NCBI GenBank assembly: GCA_016927315.1
Contig: JAFGMV010000039.1
Coordinates: 1 to 45,317 of the forward strand
DNA from: Anaerolineales bacterium
Lineage (GTDB): Bacteria > Chloroflexota > Anaerolineae > Anaerolineales > Villigracilaceae
Length of the DNA stretch: 45,317 nt
Direction of reading: 5' to 3'
Program-made: the position numbers and the translations under genes
Part shown: positions 22,554-31,436 of the stretch, in pieces
Position numbering within the stretch: the stretch's first letter is position 1
Layout of the letters: the number at the start of each line of letters is the position of its first letter
The notes under the pieces: model-generated
Seen by the model: the letters and a program-made list of their open reading frames with translations, nothing else
What the model was told of the DNA's origin: nothing
The model's database searches: none

Positions 22554-24235
22554 CCTAATTTTCCTCGGATGGTCTCCAGGAATACGGCCGCAACGTTGGG
22601 GTCAAATAAATTTCCGATGCCTTCCCTGATTATCTTTTCTGCTTCCTCTCTTGTTCTTGCGTTATGGTAAGGTCGTTTTGACCGGACTGCGTCCCACACA
22701 TCAACAACGGTAAATATTCGCGCAGCTAATGGTATCTCTTCTCCCTTTAATCCTCGCGGGTATCCGCTGCCATCCCAATATTCGTGATGGCAATAGGGTA
22801 TATCGATCGCGTCTTTCAGGAAATTGATATTAATTAATACATCGTAAGCAATTTGAGGATGATCACGAACAATACTTAACTCTTCCACGGTCAATGGCTC
22901 TTTTTTTAAAAGAATTTCGTCTGGAATAGCCAGTTTGCCGATATCATGAAGAAAGGCCCCGCGGCGGATATTAACCAACTCTTCTTTGCGAAAGCCAAAT
23001 TTTTTTGCTACCCGTAGGGTCAAATCTACAACATTAAGCGAATGTTCGAAAGTTTCCCGATCCCTCAACTCCAGGGTCCGTGCCCATCCCTCGATTGTAC
23101 TTTCGTAGGCATTCATAATTTCTGTTTTCGATTGTTGGAGCTGCCTCGCCATTGTATTGAATTCTCGTGTCAGCCGGGTTACCTCGTCGTTACCGGTTGC
23201 CTCGATCTGAATGGCAAGGTCTCCGTTTGCAATGCGTGAGGCGGCTTTTTCCAGTTTTCGTATGGGTATGCTGATCAGGTTCGAAAGAAAGCTCCCTACC
23301 GCTATCGTAATTAATATGGAAATCAGGATGATTGTAAATATCCGTATCCAGGTAGTATTACCCATCCGAACAATGAAGTTTTGGGGAAAAGAGGCCCCGA
23401 TTACCCCGATATTCTCTTGCCGGGCTTTCCAGACGCCTAAAACTTCGTTGTATTCTATCTCTGAAGATGACAGCGATCGGATCAGGCTCGAAGTGCTGTG
23501 TTTTTCGATTACCCCGGATGAAATTGAGGTGGAAAGCTGGGGATCTTGCAGGAAGGTTGTCGCCAGTACACGACCTTGCTGATCGTATAGCGTGATTTGT
23601 GCCAGGGTTTCCTTACGAAGATTACTTACGATTTGGTTGGCTGAGCGCCCTACCAGGATTACCCCGCCCAGTTTATTGTTGTCTTCAAATACCGGTCCGG
23701 AAATAAAAAAGTAAGGCCCTAAAGGAGTATCGTAGATACCAGGAAATTTATTCCCGTTTGGATCGTTTTTATTGTTGATAATGTCCAGGACAATTTGCCA
23801 GGACTGCATCGTTTCGTCTCCCTGGGTGTAAGTATATTCTTCGATTAATCCTCCGGGGCGATGGTACATTGACATGATCGCAACCCCCTTGAGATTCAGA
23901 ACGATCACCGCTTCTTCCTGGGCGTTGGCTGCGATTGGTAAGATCAGTGAGCGTAATGTAGACGGGTCTTTTTCCAGGATGGCCTGTGTGAGGCCTTTGG
24001 TATTTGAAATCAGACGCAGGGTTTCAAGCATCTGGTCTTCCTGGCGGACCAGGCCGTCGGAAGATATTTTCCCGACTTCAATTAATTGGTTTACGAAACG
24101 TTCCTGTATCGATTCGGTTGCAATTTGCCATGCCATATATCCAGCAGCCACGGCAAGTGTCAGCGCCAGCAACAGATACGGCAAGATTATTTTTGAGCGA
24201 ATGGAAATAAACCGATCGCGAAGGAAGCGCGACAT
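22550..24235 (-). CDS. Sensor protein with Cache-like domain, HAMP and HD-GYP phosphodiesterase
   Basis: A 561-aa transmembrane signalling protein. TM1 at about 16-37, an extracytoplasmic double-Cache-like sensor of about 255 residues, TM2 at about 296-320, HAMP at about 320-375 and HD-GYP at about 385-555. The metal and catalytic motifs are complete: HDIGKLAIPDEIL, HHEYWDGSGYP and GLKGEEIP. HD-GYP proteins hydrolyse c-di-GMP to pGpG and GMP. Since the PilZ proteins near the left of the window bind c-di-GMP, it may lower the signal they sense, but no direct link is shown. It is the first gene of a pair with the Pro/Thr-rich membrane protein. Confidence 0.9.
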   Translation of the reverse strand: MSRFLRDRFISIRSKIILPYLLLALTLAVAAGYMAWQIATESIQERFVNQLIEVGKISSDGLVRQEDQMLETLRLISNTKGLTQAILEKDPSTLRSLILPIAANAQEEAVIVLNLKGVAIMSMYHRPGGLIEEYTYTQGDETMQSWQIVLDIINNKNDPNGNKFPGIYDTPLGPYFFISGPVFEDNNKLGGVILVGRSANQIVSNLRKETLAQITLYDQQGRVLATTFLQDPQLSTSISSGVIEKHSTSSLIRSLSSSEIEYNEVLGVWKARQENIGVIGASFPQNFIVRMGNTTWIRIFTIILISILITIAVGSFLSNLISIPIRKLEKAASRIANGDLAIQIEATGNDEVTRLTREFNTMARQLQQSKTEIMNAYESTIEGWARTLELRDRETFEHSLNVVDLTLRVAKKFGFRKEELVNIRRGAFLHDIGKLAIPDEILLKKEPLTVEELSIVRDHPQIAYDVLININFLKDAIDIPYCHHEYWDGSGYPRGLKGEEIPLAARIFTVVDVWDAVRSKRPYHNARTREEAEKIIREGIGNLFDPNVAAVFLETIRGKLG

Positions 24236-24356
24236 CTAAAGCTTCTTTCTCACTACCACACTGCCATTTTCACACTACTATTCAATGAACACCTGGTCAA
24301 AGTTCGCTATTGTTTATCTTATATTAATATATCGAAACAAATATTACAACTTGATT

Positions 24357-24776
24357 TTATTCCCCGATTATCTGAACGGTTATTTTTCGGTTGCGCGGGC
24401 GTACATCGAAGTCTATATATATGATTTGCTGCCAGGTACCGAGTGTCAGACAGCCGTCAACAAACGGGATGGTCAGTGAAGGACCCAGGAGAGCCGCACG
24501 AACATGGCTGTGCCCATTGCCGTCGTGCCAGCGAGCGTTATGCGCATAGTCTCGGTCTTCGGGGACCATCTCGTTAAACAGGCGCCGCAGGTCACTCAGC
24601 GCCCCCGCTTCATATTCGATTGTTGTCAACCCGCTTGTGGAAGAAGGGCAAAAGAGCGTCACGATACCATTCTGCAAGGCGCTTTTCCTGACAGCTTGTT
24701 CTACTTGTGGGGTAATTTCATGGATGTCGGCATTGCCCTGGGTGCTGAGGTGGACATATCGGGTTTCTATGGTCAT
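24357..24776 (-). CDS. yjbQ: YjbQ/UPF0047 family protein
   Basis: A 139-aa protein of the YjbQ family (also called secondary thiamine-phosphate synthase). LFCPSSTSGLTTIEYE, the GNGHSHVRAALLGPSLTIPF block with conserved His residues, and LGTWQQIIYIDFDVRPRNRKITVQI at the C terminus are diagnostic. The fold is a beta-sandwich trimer with a metal or phosphate site; weak thiamine-phosphate synthase activity is reported for the family, but the true role is unclear. AGAGGAGATC before the ATG supports the start. Confidence 0.85.
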   Translation of the reverse strand: MTIETRYVHLSTQGNADIHEITPQVEQAVRKSALQNGIVTLFCPSSTSGLTTIEYEAGALSDLRRLFNEMVPEDRDYAHNARWHDGNGHSHVRAALLGPSLTIPFVDGCLTLGTWQQIIYIDFDVRPRNRKITVQIIGE

Positions 24777-24858
24777 GTAATGATCTCCTCTTAGGAAATG
24801 TTTTTGGGGTGCAGGGGGGCGTTAACGGCGGCGCTTTTGCTTTCTATCCCCAATTTTA

Positions 24859-25272
24859 TCAATGCGAACGACAATACTCCAGTGCTTCCTCCAGGGTTGG
24901 AAAGACCAGGGTGTCCAGGTACCCGAACAAGAGATTGCGGAGCCCTGCCGCGGCCTTATAGGCCAGTTCACTTTCTGTGATGAAGATCAACTTTTTGATC
25001 TTCGGATGGTGCCATAAGGGTTTCTCCCCCCTGGCGCCGATGGTAGAGGCGCTGATGATATCATCGAAGGTTAGTGTGAGTACGCGGATATCTACTATAA
25101 AATATACACGAAAACCGAGCGAATCGAGCATGGCATGCGCGTCCTGGTCAGAAGCTGGCATGTCCCTGCTTATCGAATATCCGGATTTGATTGTCGAAAC
25201 GATGATTGGTTCACCGGCCAGGAGTTCATTCTGGTAGAATTTTTGGGGGGGCTCTCTTTTTTTATCAGGCAT
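24859..25272 (-). CDS. STAS/SpoIIAA-like domain protein
   Basis: A protein of about 137 aa. The pattern (LGFRVYFIVDIRVLTLTFDDIISAS, KKLIFITES, ending VFPTLEEALEYCRS) resembles the SpoIIAA-like STAS proteins common in Chloroflexota: alternating strands and helices with a C-terminal EEAL..C helix. No regulatory anti-sigma partner is next to it. The start is uncertain: the ATG at 25272 is preferred over a TTG at 25341 that has only a weak AAGG. The function is unknown. Confidence 0.5.
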   Translation of the reverse strand: MPDKKREPPQKFYQNELLAGEPIIVSTIKSGYSISRDMPASDQDAHAMLDSLGFRVYFIVDIRVLTLTFDDIISASTIGARGEKPLWHHPKIKKLIFITESELAYKAAAGLRNLLFGYLDTLVFPTLEEALEYCRSH

Positions 25273-25426
25273 TGTTATTGTGGTGAGATAATCAGCGCTC
25301 TCCAGGTGCTGGTCCACCCCAGCGAATCCACAGTGGTTCAAACCTTGAGGGAAACATAAAACGTCAATACTTACAATCTATCATGATCATAGCAGAAAAT
25401 GGTTGTCGATGTGAAGTTGCCGCTGT

Positions 25427-26596
25427 TTATGATTTTTGTTTTCCTTTTTGTATGACTTGCTCGCCATATTTTTCTTTTAATGAATCAATTGCTTCTTGCA
25501 GCAGCCGGGATTTCTCCTCATCATGATCCCAAAGAGAAAGCTGCCTGATTGGCGGGCCTAACCCGCTGACGCCGACGCCGATCAGCCGCACTGCCTGGCC
25601 GCTATGGCGTACCTTTTCCAGCAGGTCGAGTGAGGTTTTGATGAGCACACTTTCCTGATCTGTGGGGTGCGGCAAGGTAACCTGCCTGGTCAGGGTTGTG
25701 AAGTCGGGCCAGCGAATCTTGATTTTTATTGTAACGCCGGCCAGGTTAGATTCCCTGAGCCTTGTTGAGACCTTTGACGCCAGGGCTTGCAGTGTATCCC
25801 GGACTACTTTGTCGGAGCCGATGTCACGCGCAAAGGTCGTTTCCTGGCTGATTGATTTTATCTCGTGTTCGGTTACAATCGGGCGATCGTCCTGTGCTTG
25901 CGCTCTGAGCGCCAGTTCTCGGCCATGTTCACCGAAACGGTGGATCAGATCTTCTGCAGGCCAGGCAGCAATATCCCCAATGGTGCGGATCCCCAGGTCT
26001 GCCAGGCGCGCCGCTGTCTTTGGGCCTACGCCCCAGAGCATCTCGGCTGGCAGGGGCGCCAGGAAGCCTGCCTCTGTACCGGGCGGGATAACCGTGATTG
26101 CGTAAGGCGGACCGGAGCTTTGGGCCGCTTTCTTACCGACATCGTTGGCTATCTTTGCTGCCAGTTTATTGGCTGCAACCCCCAGCGAACAGGGCAGATC
26201 GAGTTCGTCGCGTATCCGGGCCTGTAATCGCCGTGCAAGTTGTTCGGGATCATCCGGAAGGTCGCTGACATCCATGAACGCTTCATCGATTGATATCTGT
26301 TCAACCAGTGGGGTTAGCTGGTATAACCGTTCCATTACTTGCCGGGAGGCTTCACTATAGGCGCGATGCCTGGCGGGTACAACCACCAGGCTGGGACACA
26401 GTCTGAGCGCCCTTGCCGTGGGCATTGCTGACCTGACTCCAAACTGCCTGGCCGCATAAGAACAGGATGAAACCACGCCGCGCTGCTCTGGTCTCCCGCC
26501 AACCGCGAAAGGTCTTCCGCGCAGCCCGGGGTCGCGCTGTTCTTCTACGGCGCAAAAGAAGGCATCCAGGTCAAGGTGTAAGATCTTTCTGGGCAT
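25427..26596 (-). CDS. dinB: DNA polymerase IV (Y-family translesion polymerase)
   Basis: A 389-aa Y-family polymerase. LHLDLDAFFCAVEEQ (D9) and SIDEAFMDVS (D104, E105) give the metal-binding catalytic acids. The finger, thumb and helix-hairpin-helix region (GVGPKTAARLADLGIRTIGDIA) and little-finger domain follow. Near the C terminus RQLSLWD is a beta-clamp binding motif. It copies past damaged bases at the cost of accuracy. No clear LexA box or Shine-Dalgarno was found before the start; it appears to be transcribed alone. Confidence 0.95.
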   Translation of the reverse strand: MPRKILHLDLDAFFCAVEEQRDPGLRGRPFAVGGRPEQRGVVSSCSYAARQFGVRSAMPTARALRLCPSLVVVPARHRAYSEASRQVMERLYQLTPLVEQISIDEAFMDVSDLPDDPEQLARRLQARIRDELDLPCSLGVAANKLAAKIANDVGKKAAQSSGPPYAITVIPPGTEAGFLAPLPAEMLWGVGPKTAARLADLGIRTIGDIAAWPAEDLIHRFGEHGRELALRAQAQDDRPIVTEHEIKSISQETTFARDIGSDKVVRDTLQALASKVSTRLRESNLAGVTIKIKIRWPDFTTLTRQVTLPHPTDQESVLIKTSLDLLEKVRHSGQAVRLIGVGVSGLGPPIRQLSLWDHDEEKSRLLQEAIDSLKEKYGEQVIQKGKQKS

Positions 26597-26741
26597 GGTT
26601 GTATTATAAGGTGTCTTGATTGGTCAAAAAGTCGTATTGAATAATTAGCTATCCGCATATATACTATATCTGGAACTCTTCTGTTAGCTGGCGTCCATAT
26701 TCGGATTAACTTTTTGATTGGAGAGATCCCGAGGAGGAAGT

Positions 26742-28880
26742 ATGAAATTGTTATTTAGAATAATGTCGGTTTTTATACTGGCTGCAATGATGGTGACTCT
26801 GGCGCCGCCGGCGCCGCGTGTTTCGGCAGCCAGTACCTGTGATTGGGCGCAGTTTATTGCAGATGTTACTGTACCGGATGGGACTTATTTCGCTCCTGGG
26901 ACTGCATTTGACAAGACCTGGCGGTTAAAGAATATTGGCACCTGCACCTGGACAACCGCTTACAAGCTGGTTTTCGTTAGTGGTTCCCAGATGAGTGCGC
27001 CCGCCGAGGTAAACCTGCCGAAAAATGTCGCCCCTGGCGAGACGGTCGATGTAACCGTCAGAATGACCGCACCATCCACGGCCGGTCACTATCGCGGCTA
27101 TTGGAGGCTCAAAAACTCATCTGGCGTGCTCTTCGGTATCGGCTGGAATGCAAACAGCAACTTCTGGGTTGAAATAAATGTAAGCTCGAGCCAGACTTCA
27201 TCGTCTACCTATGATTTTGCGGCAGAAGCCTGTAGTGCAACCTGGACCAGCAGCGCCGGGATACTTCCCTGCTCTGGGGTCGATGGAGATGCCAGGGGCT
27301 TTGTCATAAAGCAAAATAACCCTAAAATTGAAAATGGCACCCAGGATAGCAGGCCGGGCTTATTGGCAGCGCCCCAGAATGTCTACAACGGCTATATCCA
27401 GGGAGTTTTTCCGGCCAGGGTCGTCCAGAGCGGTGACCGCTTCCAGGCTTTGGTCAGTTGTGAGTATGGGGCTGCAAATTGTTACGTAACCTTCAGGCTG
27501 GACTACCAGATTAACAATGGTCCTGTGTATACATTCTGGTCTTTCAGGGAAAAGTACGAAGGTCTTTATTACAATGTTGACCTCAATCTGAATTCTCTCG
27601 CCGGACAAAACGTCAAGTTCATTCTAACGATCCTCTCGAGTGGGGTTGCCAGCGGCGATCGTGCTGTTTGGGGCCATCCCATGATTACCAATGCTGGTGT
27701 GACCCCCGTAACTCCGGTTGTTACAGTGACCGGTACCCCTCCGACGGCGACGGCCACACTGCCGCCATCCTCTTGCACGGACAGAGCGACGTTTATCTCC
27801 GATGTCACGGTTCCCGACGGTTCTCTTTATGCAGCGGGTACCTCGTTTAAAAAGACCTGGCGCTTGAAGAATTCCGGTACCTGCACCTGGACAACCGACT
27901 ACGACCTGGTCTTTTCCAGCGGCGAACAAATGGCTGCAGCCTCTCCGACAGCCTTCCCGACGACGGTCGCTCCCGGTCAGACGGTTGACCTCAGTGTGGA
28001 TATGACCGCACCGGGCGCAGCCGGAAGCTACCGCGGTTATTGGAAGCTTCAGAATGCACATGGCTCGGTCTTTGGAATTGGCTGGAATGCCAATAGTGCT
28101 TTCTGGGTCGATATCCGGGTGACGGGGTCGAGCTCGGGCGGCACACCGACATCAGGTACCTATGACTTTTATGCCAGCGCCTGCGACGCGGTGTGGACGA
28201 ACGGTTATGGTCAGACACTCCCCTGTCCCGGAGCAGAGGGAAATGCGGGCGGCTTTGTCCTGAAACAATCCTCCACCAAGCTTGAAAATGGAACCACGAG
28301 TTCCAGCCCGGGTTTGTTAACGATGCCCCAGGCGGTTTACAACGGATATATCCGCGGTACCTACCCGGCCTTCCGTGTTGAGAATGGCGACCGCTTCCAG
28401 GCTATGGTCAACTGCGAGTACGGCGCCGTCAATTGCTATGTCATCTTCCGGCTGGATTACCAGATCGGCAGCGGTCCGATCTATACCTACTGGTCCTTTG
28501 CAGAAAAATACGAAGGCTGGTATTACAATGCGGATATTAATCTCAGTTCTTTGGCCGGACAAGACGTAAAGTTCATGTTGACGATACTCTCGGCTGGTTA
28601 TTACAGTGGGGACCGGGCGTTGTGGGTTGCGCCTCGCATCTACCGTCCGGGTTCTGGTTCTGTAGCCACCAATACGCCTACGGTAACTGCGACGGTTCCC
28701 TCTTCTACGGCAATCACTGATACCCCCACCGTGACGCCGACCGTGCCAACGTCCACACCAACGATCACGCTGACGCCCTCTAACACACCCACTTTTACAC
28801 CGACGGTGACAATGATCTCGGGAGGCGCAGCTGATACGGATACCCCCACCCCCACCCCGACCCTCACGCCAACACCGTAG
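26742..28880 (+). CDS. Secreted protein with duplicated FW (NBR1-type) domain and beta module, Thr/Pro tail
   Basis: A 712-aa exported protein. An N-terminal signal peptide is followed by an FW (four-tryptophan) domain, TW..CTW..YW..FW (about 32-148); a second module of about 155 residues, starting YDFAAEACSATW and holding GLLAAPQNVYNGYIQG and CEYGAANCYV; a Thr/Pro linker; then a repeat of both units (FW2, about 340-455, and module 2, about 460-620) and a Thr/Pro tail with no membrane anchor. The two halves are clearly tandem copies. FW domains occur in eukaryotic NBR1 and in many Chloroflexota secreted proteins, where they probably bind ligands. GAGGAGG precedes the ATG at 26742; a start 24 bp upstream is less good. 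A terminator follows. Confidence 0.8.
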   Translation: MKLLFRIMSVFILAAMMVTLAPPAPRVSAASTCDWAQFIADVTVPDGTYFAPGTAFDKTWRLKNIGTCTWTTAYKLVFVSGSQMSAPAEVNLPKNVAPGETVDVTVRMTAPSTAGHYRGYWRLKNSSGVLFGIGWNANSNFWVEINVSSSQTSSSTYDFAAEACSATWTSSAGILPCSGVDGDARGFVIKQNNPKIENGTQDSRPGLLAAPQNVYNGYIQGVFPARVVQSGDRFQALVSCEYGAANCYVTFRLDYQINNGPVYTFWSFREKYEGLYYNVDLNLNSLAGQNVKFILTILSSGVASGDRAVWGHPMITNAGVTPVTPVVTVTGTPPTATATLPPSSCTDRATFISDVTVPDGSLYAAGTSFKKTWRLKNSGTCTWTTDYDLVFSSGEQMAAASPTAFPTTVAPGQTVDLSVDMTAPGAAGSYRGYWKLQNAHGSVFGIGWNANSAFWVDIRVTGSSSGGTPTSGTYDFYASACDAVWTNGYGQTLPCPGAEGNAGGFVLKQSSTKLENGTTSSSPGLLTMPQAVYNGYIRGTYPAFRVENGDRFQAMVNCEYGAVNCYVIFRLDYQIGSGPIYTYWSFAEKYEGWYYNADINLSSLAGQDVKFMLTILSAGYYSGDRALWVAPRIYRPGSGSVATNTPTVTATVPSSTAITDTPTVTPTVPTSTPTITLTPSNTPTFTPTVTMISGGAADTDTPTPTPTLTPTP

Positions 28881-28903
28881 CAGGGACAGGACATAGTATT
28901 TAC

Positions 28904-28940
28904 AGGCGCCCCGGCTGTTTGGTCATGCCGGGGCGCCTTT
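28904..28940 (+). terminator. Rho-independent terminator of the FW-domain gene
   Basis: AGGCGCCCCGGC (28904-28915) pairs perfectly with GCCGGGGCGCCT (28927-28938) around an 11-nt loop. The T-run that follows is short (TTT, then CTACTT), but the 12-bp GC-rich stem lies 24 bp past the stop codon and is placed as an intrinsic terminator. Confidence 0.8.
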
Positions 28941-29028
28941 CTACTTAACCAACCAGCCGTTTCTACCCAACATTTTTTGAATAAAGCGCCGCGTCTTCTG
29001 TACGAGCAAGGATTTGAACTTGTCGCAG

Positions 29029-29796
29029 TTATATCTCAAAGGGGGGTTCTTTGGCGAGTGACTGTATCAACTCGCTGGTCGCCTGCAGCTGCTCCCTTGT
29101 TCCTTCGACTCCCAGCCAGATACATCCCTCTGCACCGCCCACGCCGCCTGCGGCAACCAGTTCTGCGCTGGCGCCAGTCAGGGTTTGGATTGCATCGATT
29201 TCGGTGAACACTTCGCCGGGCGCCGGCCAGAGCCGCAGCCCCTGGCTGTCTGGGGCATTGACGCGGTTGGCGATTGCGTTCAGGTCGCCGGGAATGCGCT
29301 TCTCCAGACCGACCGGCAGGATCAGCCGAACCCGCTTGCCAAGCACAACTTGCAGGATCGAAGCAATGGTGCCGCCCCTGGGGTGACCAATGAGTATGGC
29401 GGCCTGTCGGCGCTCGGCATCCAGTGCGTTAGCCCCTTTCAGGATCACATCCCCGCTTTCCAGGGTATCGACCACGTCGAAAATGGTCTTACCCTTCATC
29501 CAGGTCCCCTTTGAAATAACCACATCTCCGGGGAATTCGCTTTCGTCCGGCAGGCGGCCGGTTTCCGTGGTGGGGAGTTTGGGCGGCAGGGTGACGCCGC
29601 GCACAAACTTCCTGCGGTTGAAGGCGCCTCCCATTCCAAGCGTATTCAATATTTCCTCGGCTATATAGCCATTGGTGGTTCCGGCCAGGATGACCAGGGT
29701 ACGGGATTCTAAAATGACTTTGATGTCAGGGTGTGTTGACAGCGCCCTGGCAATCAGGCGTTTTCCCGCTGAAACTGTCAAGCAGAATTGTTTCAT
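29029..29796 (-). CDS. Conserved-looking protein of unknown function, 255 aa
   Basis: A soluble 255-aa protein I do not recognise. It has a Lys/Ala-rich start ([20 protein letters not shown]), strands such as [18 protein letters not shown], glycine-rich turns ([28 protein letters not shown]) that could form a nucleotide- or ligand-binding site, and an ordered C-terminal half with [15 protein letters not shown]. There is no signal peptide or membrane segment. AAGGA lies five to six bases ahead of the ATG at 29796; a longer frame from 29853 begins with sequence unlike the rest. No operon partner is visible, so context gives no clue. Confidence 0.75.
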   Translation of the reverse strand: MKQFCLTVSAGKRLIARALSTHPDIKVILESRTLVILAGTTNGYIAEEILNTLGMGGAFNRRKFVRGVTLPPKLPTTETGRLPDESEFPGDVVISKGTWMKGKTIFDVVDTLESGDVILKGANALDAERRQAAILIGHPRGGTIASILQVVLGKRVRLILPVGLEKRIPGDLNAIANRVNAPDSQGLRLWPAPGEVFTEIDAIQTLTGASAELVAAGGVGGAEGCIWLGVEGTREQLQATSELIQSLAKEPPFEI

Positions 29797-29853
29797 TTTA
29801 TCCTTCCTGCGTGATGATTGATGGTTGCGCTTGGCAAGTATCGCACAGTTCAC

Positions 29854-30134
29854 CGGGGAAAGGTTGATTTATTAAGGAAGTAGTTAAAAGCCTGACGCCC
29901 TCTGGGTATTAACGCCACTCCCTGCGCCGTCCGTGCGCTCGCACACGGGGAGGGGGGTTGCCATACGCTATACCTGTCCTGGCAGTCTGCGCCAGAGGGC
30001 AGGTATTATCTCGCTTTGGAAATGGGCCCCACGGGATGCTGGAAAAGAACGAAAGAAAAGCAATGAAATCCAAAAACCAACACGAAAACTGGGATTGTGT
30101 GCAGGCTGATCTTCTTGAAGTGCTTTTTGGCTGT
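29854..30134. other. Gene-free stretch
   Basis: No credible reading frame on either strand; the plus-strand open stretch over 29958-30389 is opposite the zinc-ribbon gene and lacks a start context. A CCGTGCG...CGCACACGG hairpin sits near 29927-29947. The promoter of the leftward gene before it should lie here. Confidence 0.4.
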
Positions 30135-30329
30135 CTATTTCAGGCTGCAGATCATATCCTGACCACAACATTGGGGGGACTTTATCTTTCCATGCCCGTT
30201 AGGGCATTCCGAAACCTGGACGATGGTTCCGTCGTCTTTTGTGATACTGGCATTGACAAGGGGTGCGCCGCATTTTCCGCAGGCAGCGTTTACGCTCATG
30301 CCACACACCAGACATTCGTAAGTAGCCAT
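30135..30329 (-). CDS. Small desulforedoxin/rubredoxin-like zinc-ribbon protein
   Basis: A 64-aa protein with nine cysteines: CxxC pairs at 6/9 and 17/20, then C42 (with H46), C54, C55 and C61. The first half is rubredoxin-like; the second (CPNGHGKIKSPQCCGQDM) resembles desulforedoxin/desulfoferrodoxin iron sites that use a CC pair. It probably binds one or two Fe or Zn ions and acts as a small redox or structural protein. GGAGGT before the ATG supports the start. It is followed at 30393 by the K+ channel gene transcribed in the same direction, so they may share a transcript. Confidence 0.7.
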   Translation of the reverse strand: MATYECLVCGMSVNAACGKCGAPLVNASITKDDGTIVQVSECPNGHGKIKSPQCCGQDMICSLK

Positions 30330-30392
30330 TTGATACCTCCAGCTTGTATAAATATTACTGATTTATTTAAGATGGGGTTTGCCGATTGATCC

Positions 30393-31436
30393 TTACCCGG
30401 TCCCGGTTGAGCCTGTCTTCCCATCTGGTTTGGCCAGTTTTAACAGCTCTTGAATCTGGTGGCGGGTACCCAGGACAATGATCAGTGTGCCAGACTGCAG
30501 GGTCATATTGGGGCCGGGATGTGTTCCATAAGTTCCGTCCGGTTTCCGGCAGGCGAGTACGGTGACCCCCAACCGGCTGCCGAGTTGAGCTTCCGAAAGG
30601 GTCTGGCCGTCAAGGACTGAGCCCTCATCGATATTAATCTGTTCCAGCAGCAATTCCAGGCCTCCGGCGTGGGAGACTTCGTCTAGGAAATCGGCTACAT
30701 TGGGTCGCAGGACTGTCGTGACCATTCGCTTTCCGCTGATCTGGTAAGGCAGGATGGTGCGGTTGGCTCCCGCACTAAGCAGTTTCGGTTCGGAATCCTC
30801 ATAATTGGCTCGGGCGGCAATAAAGATGTCTGGGCGCAGGCTGCGCGCCGTCAGGGTGATGAAGACGTTTTCAGCGTCGGTGCCAACGGCGGTGATCATT
30901 GCCCGGGCATTTTCGATGCCGACTTCCCGCAGCGTTGTCTCGTTGGCCGCATTGCCTTCCATTGCCAGGTAATGATGTTTCTGGGCATGCGCAATACGGT
31001 CTGGGTTGTTGTCGATGACAACAAAGGGGACCCCTTCGTCCGTGAGTTCTTCTGCTACGTGGTGCCCGACACGACCAAACCCACAGACGATAACGTGGTC
31101 TTTTAGGGTTGATAACATCTGTGCATATCTCCTGTGTAACCAGAATGTGCGCCACTCTCCAGACATAAAGAAATCGGCTGCGGTCGTGATTGAAAAAGCC
31201 GCCAGGCCTCCGCCGCCGACAATCAATCCGATAGTGAACAAGCGGCCTGTGGAGGAGAGGGTGTGCACTTCGCCGAAACCCACTGTACTGATAGTGATCA
31301 CTGTCATATACAGTGCATTGACCAGACTCATCTCTTCCAGCCAGTAATAACCGGCGGTTCCGATGAGCAGCAGCATCAAAAAGGTGATGAAGGCTGCCAG
31401 GAATCTGGTTGGATAACGGGGTAAGCGTTGGCCCAT
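30393..31436 (-). CDS. Potassium channel with RCK/TrkA domains (MthK/Kch-like)
   Basis: A 347-aa potassium channel. Two N-terminal transmembrane segments flank a pore helix and the filter TVGFGE (about 51-56). The cytoplasmic part begins with an RCK_N/TrkA-N Rossmann domain (HVIVCGFGRVGHHVAEEL, about 112-225) and continues with an RCK_C/TrkA-C domain (about 235-335). The two-TM-plus-RCK layout is that of MthK and of Kch-type channels, in which the RCK ring gates the pore in response to ligand. It may be co-transcribed with the zinc-ribbon gene. No Shine-Dalgarno is evident. Confidence 0.85.
   Translation of the reverse strand: MGQRLPRYPTRFLAAFITFLMLLLIGTAGYYWLEEMSLVNALYMTVITISTVGFGEVHTLSSTGRLFTIGLIVGGGGLAAFSITTAADFFMSGEWRTFWLHRRYAQMLSTLKDHVIVCGFGRVGHHVAEELTDEGVPFVVIDNNPDRIAHAQKHHYLAMEGNAANETTLREVGIENARAMITAVGTDAENVFITLTARSLRPDIFIAARANYEDSEPKLLSAGANRTILPYQISGKRMVTTVLRPNVADFLDEVSHAGGLELLLEQINIDEGSVLDGQTLSEAQLGSRLGVTVLACRKPDGTYGTHPGPNMTLQSGTLIIVLGTRHQIQELLKLAKPDGKTGSTGTG

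Noticed and set aside
28981..29040. tRNA T-arm-like sequence (GTTCAAATC on the minus strand) at the end of the unknown gene
   Set aside because: The stem does not pair in the canonical register and no acceptor or D/anticodon arms are present at the right distance, so it is not a tRNA. It could be chance or an att relic, but nothing else supports integration there.
29958..30389. 143-codon plus-strand frame across the zinc-ribbon gene
   Set aside because: It overlaps antisense a gene with a clear Shine-Dalgarno and nine cysteines, and its own sequence matches nothing.
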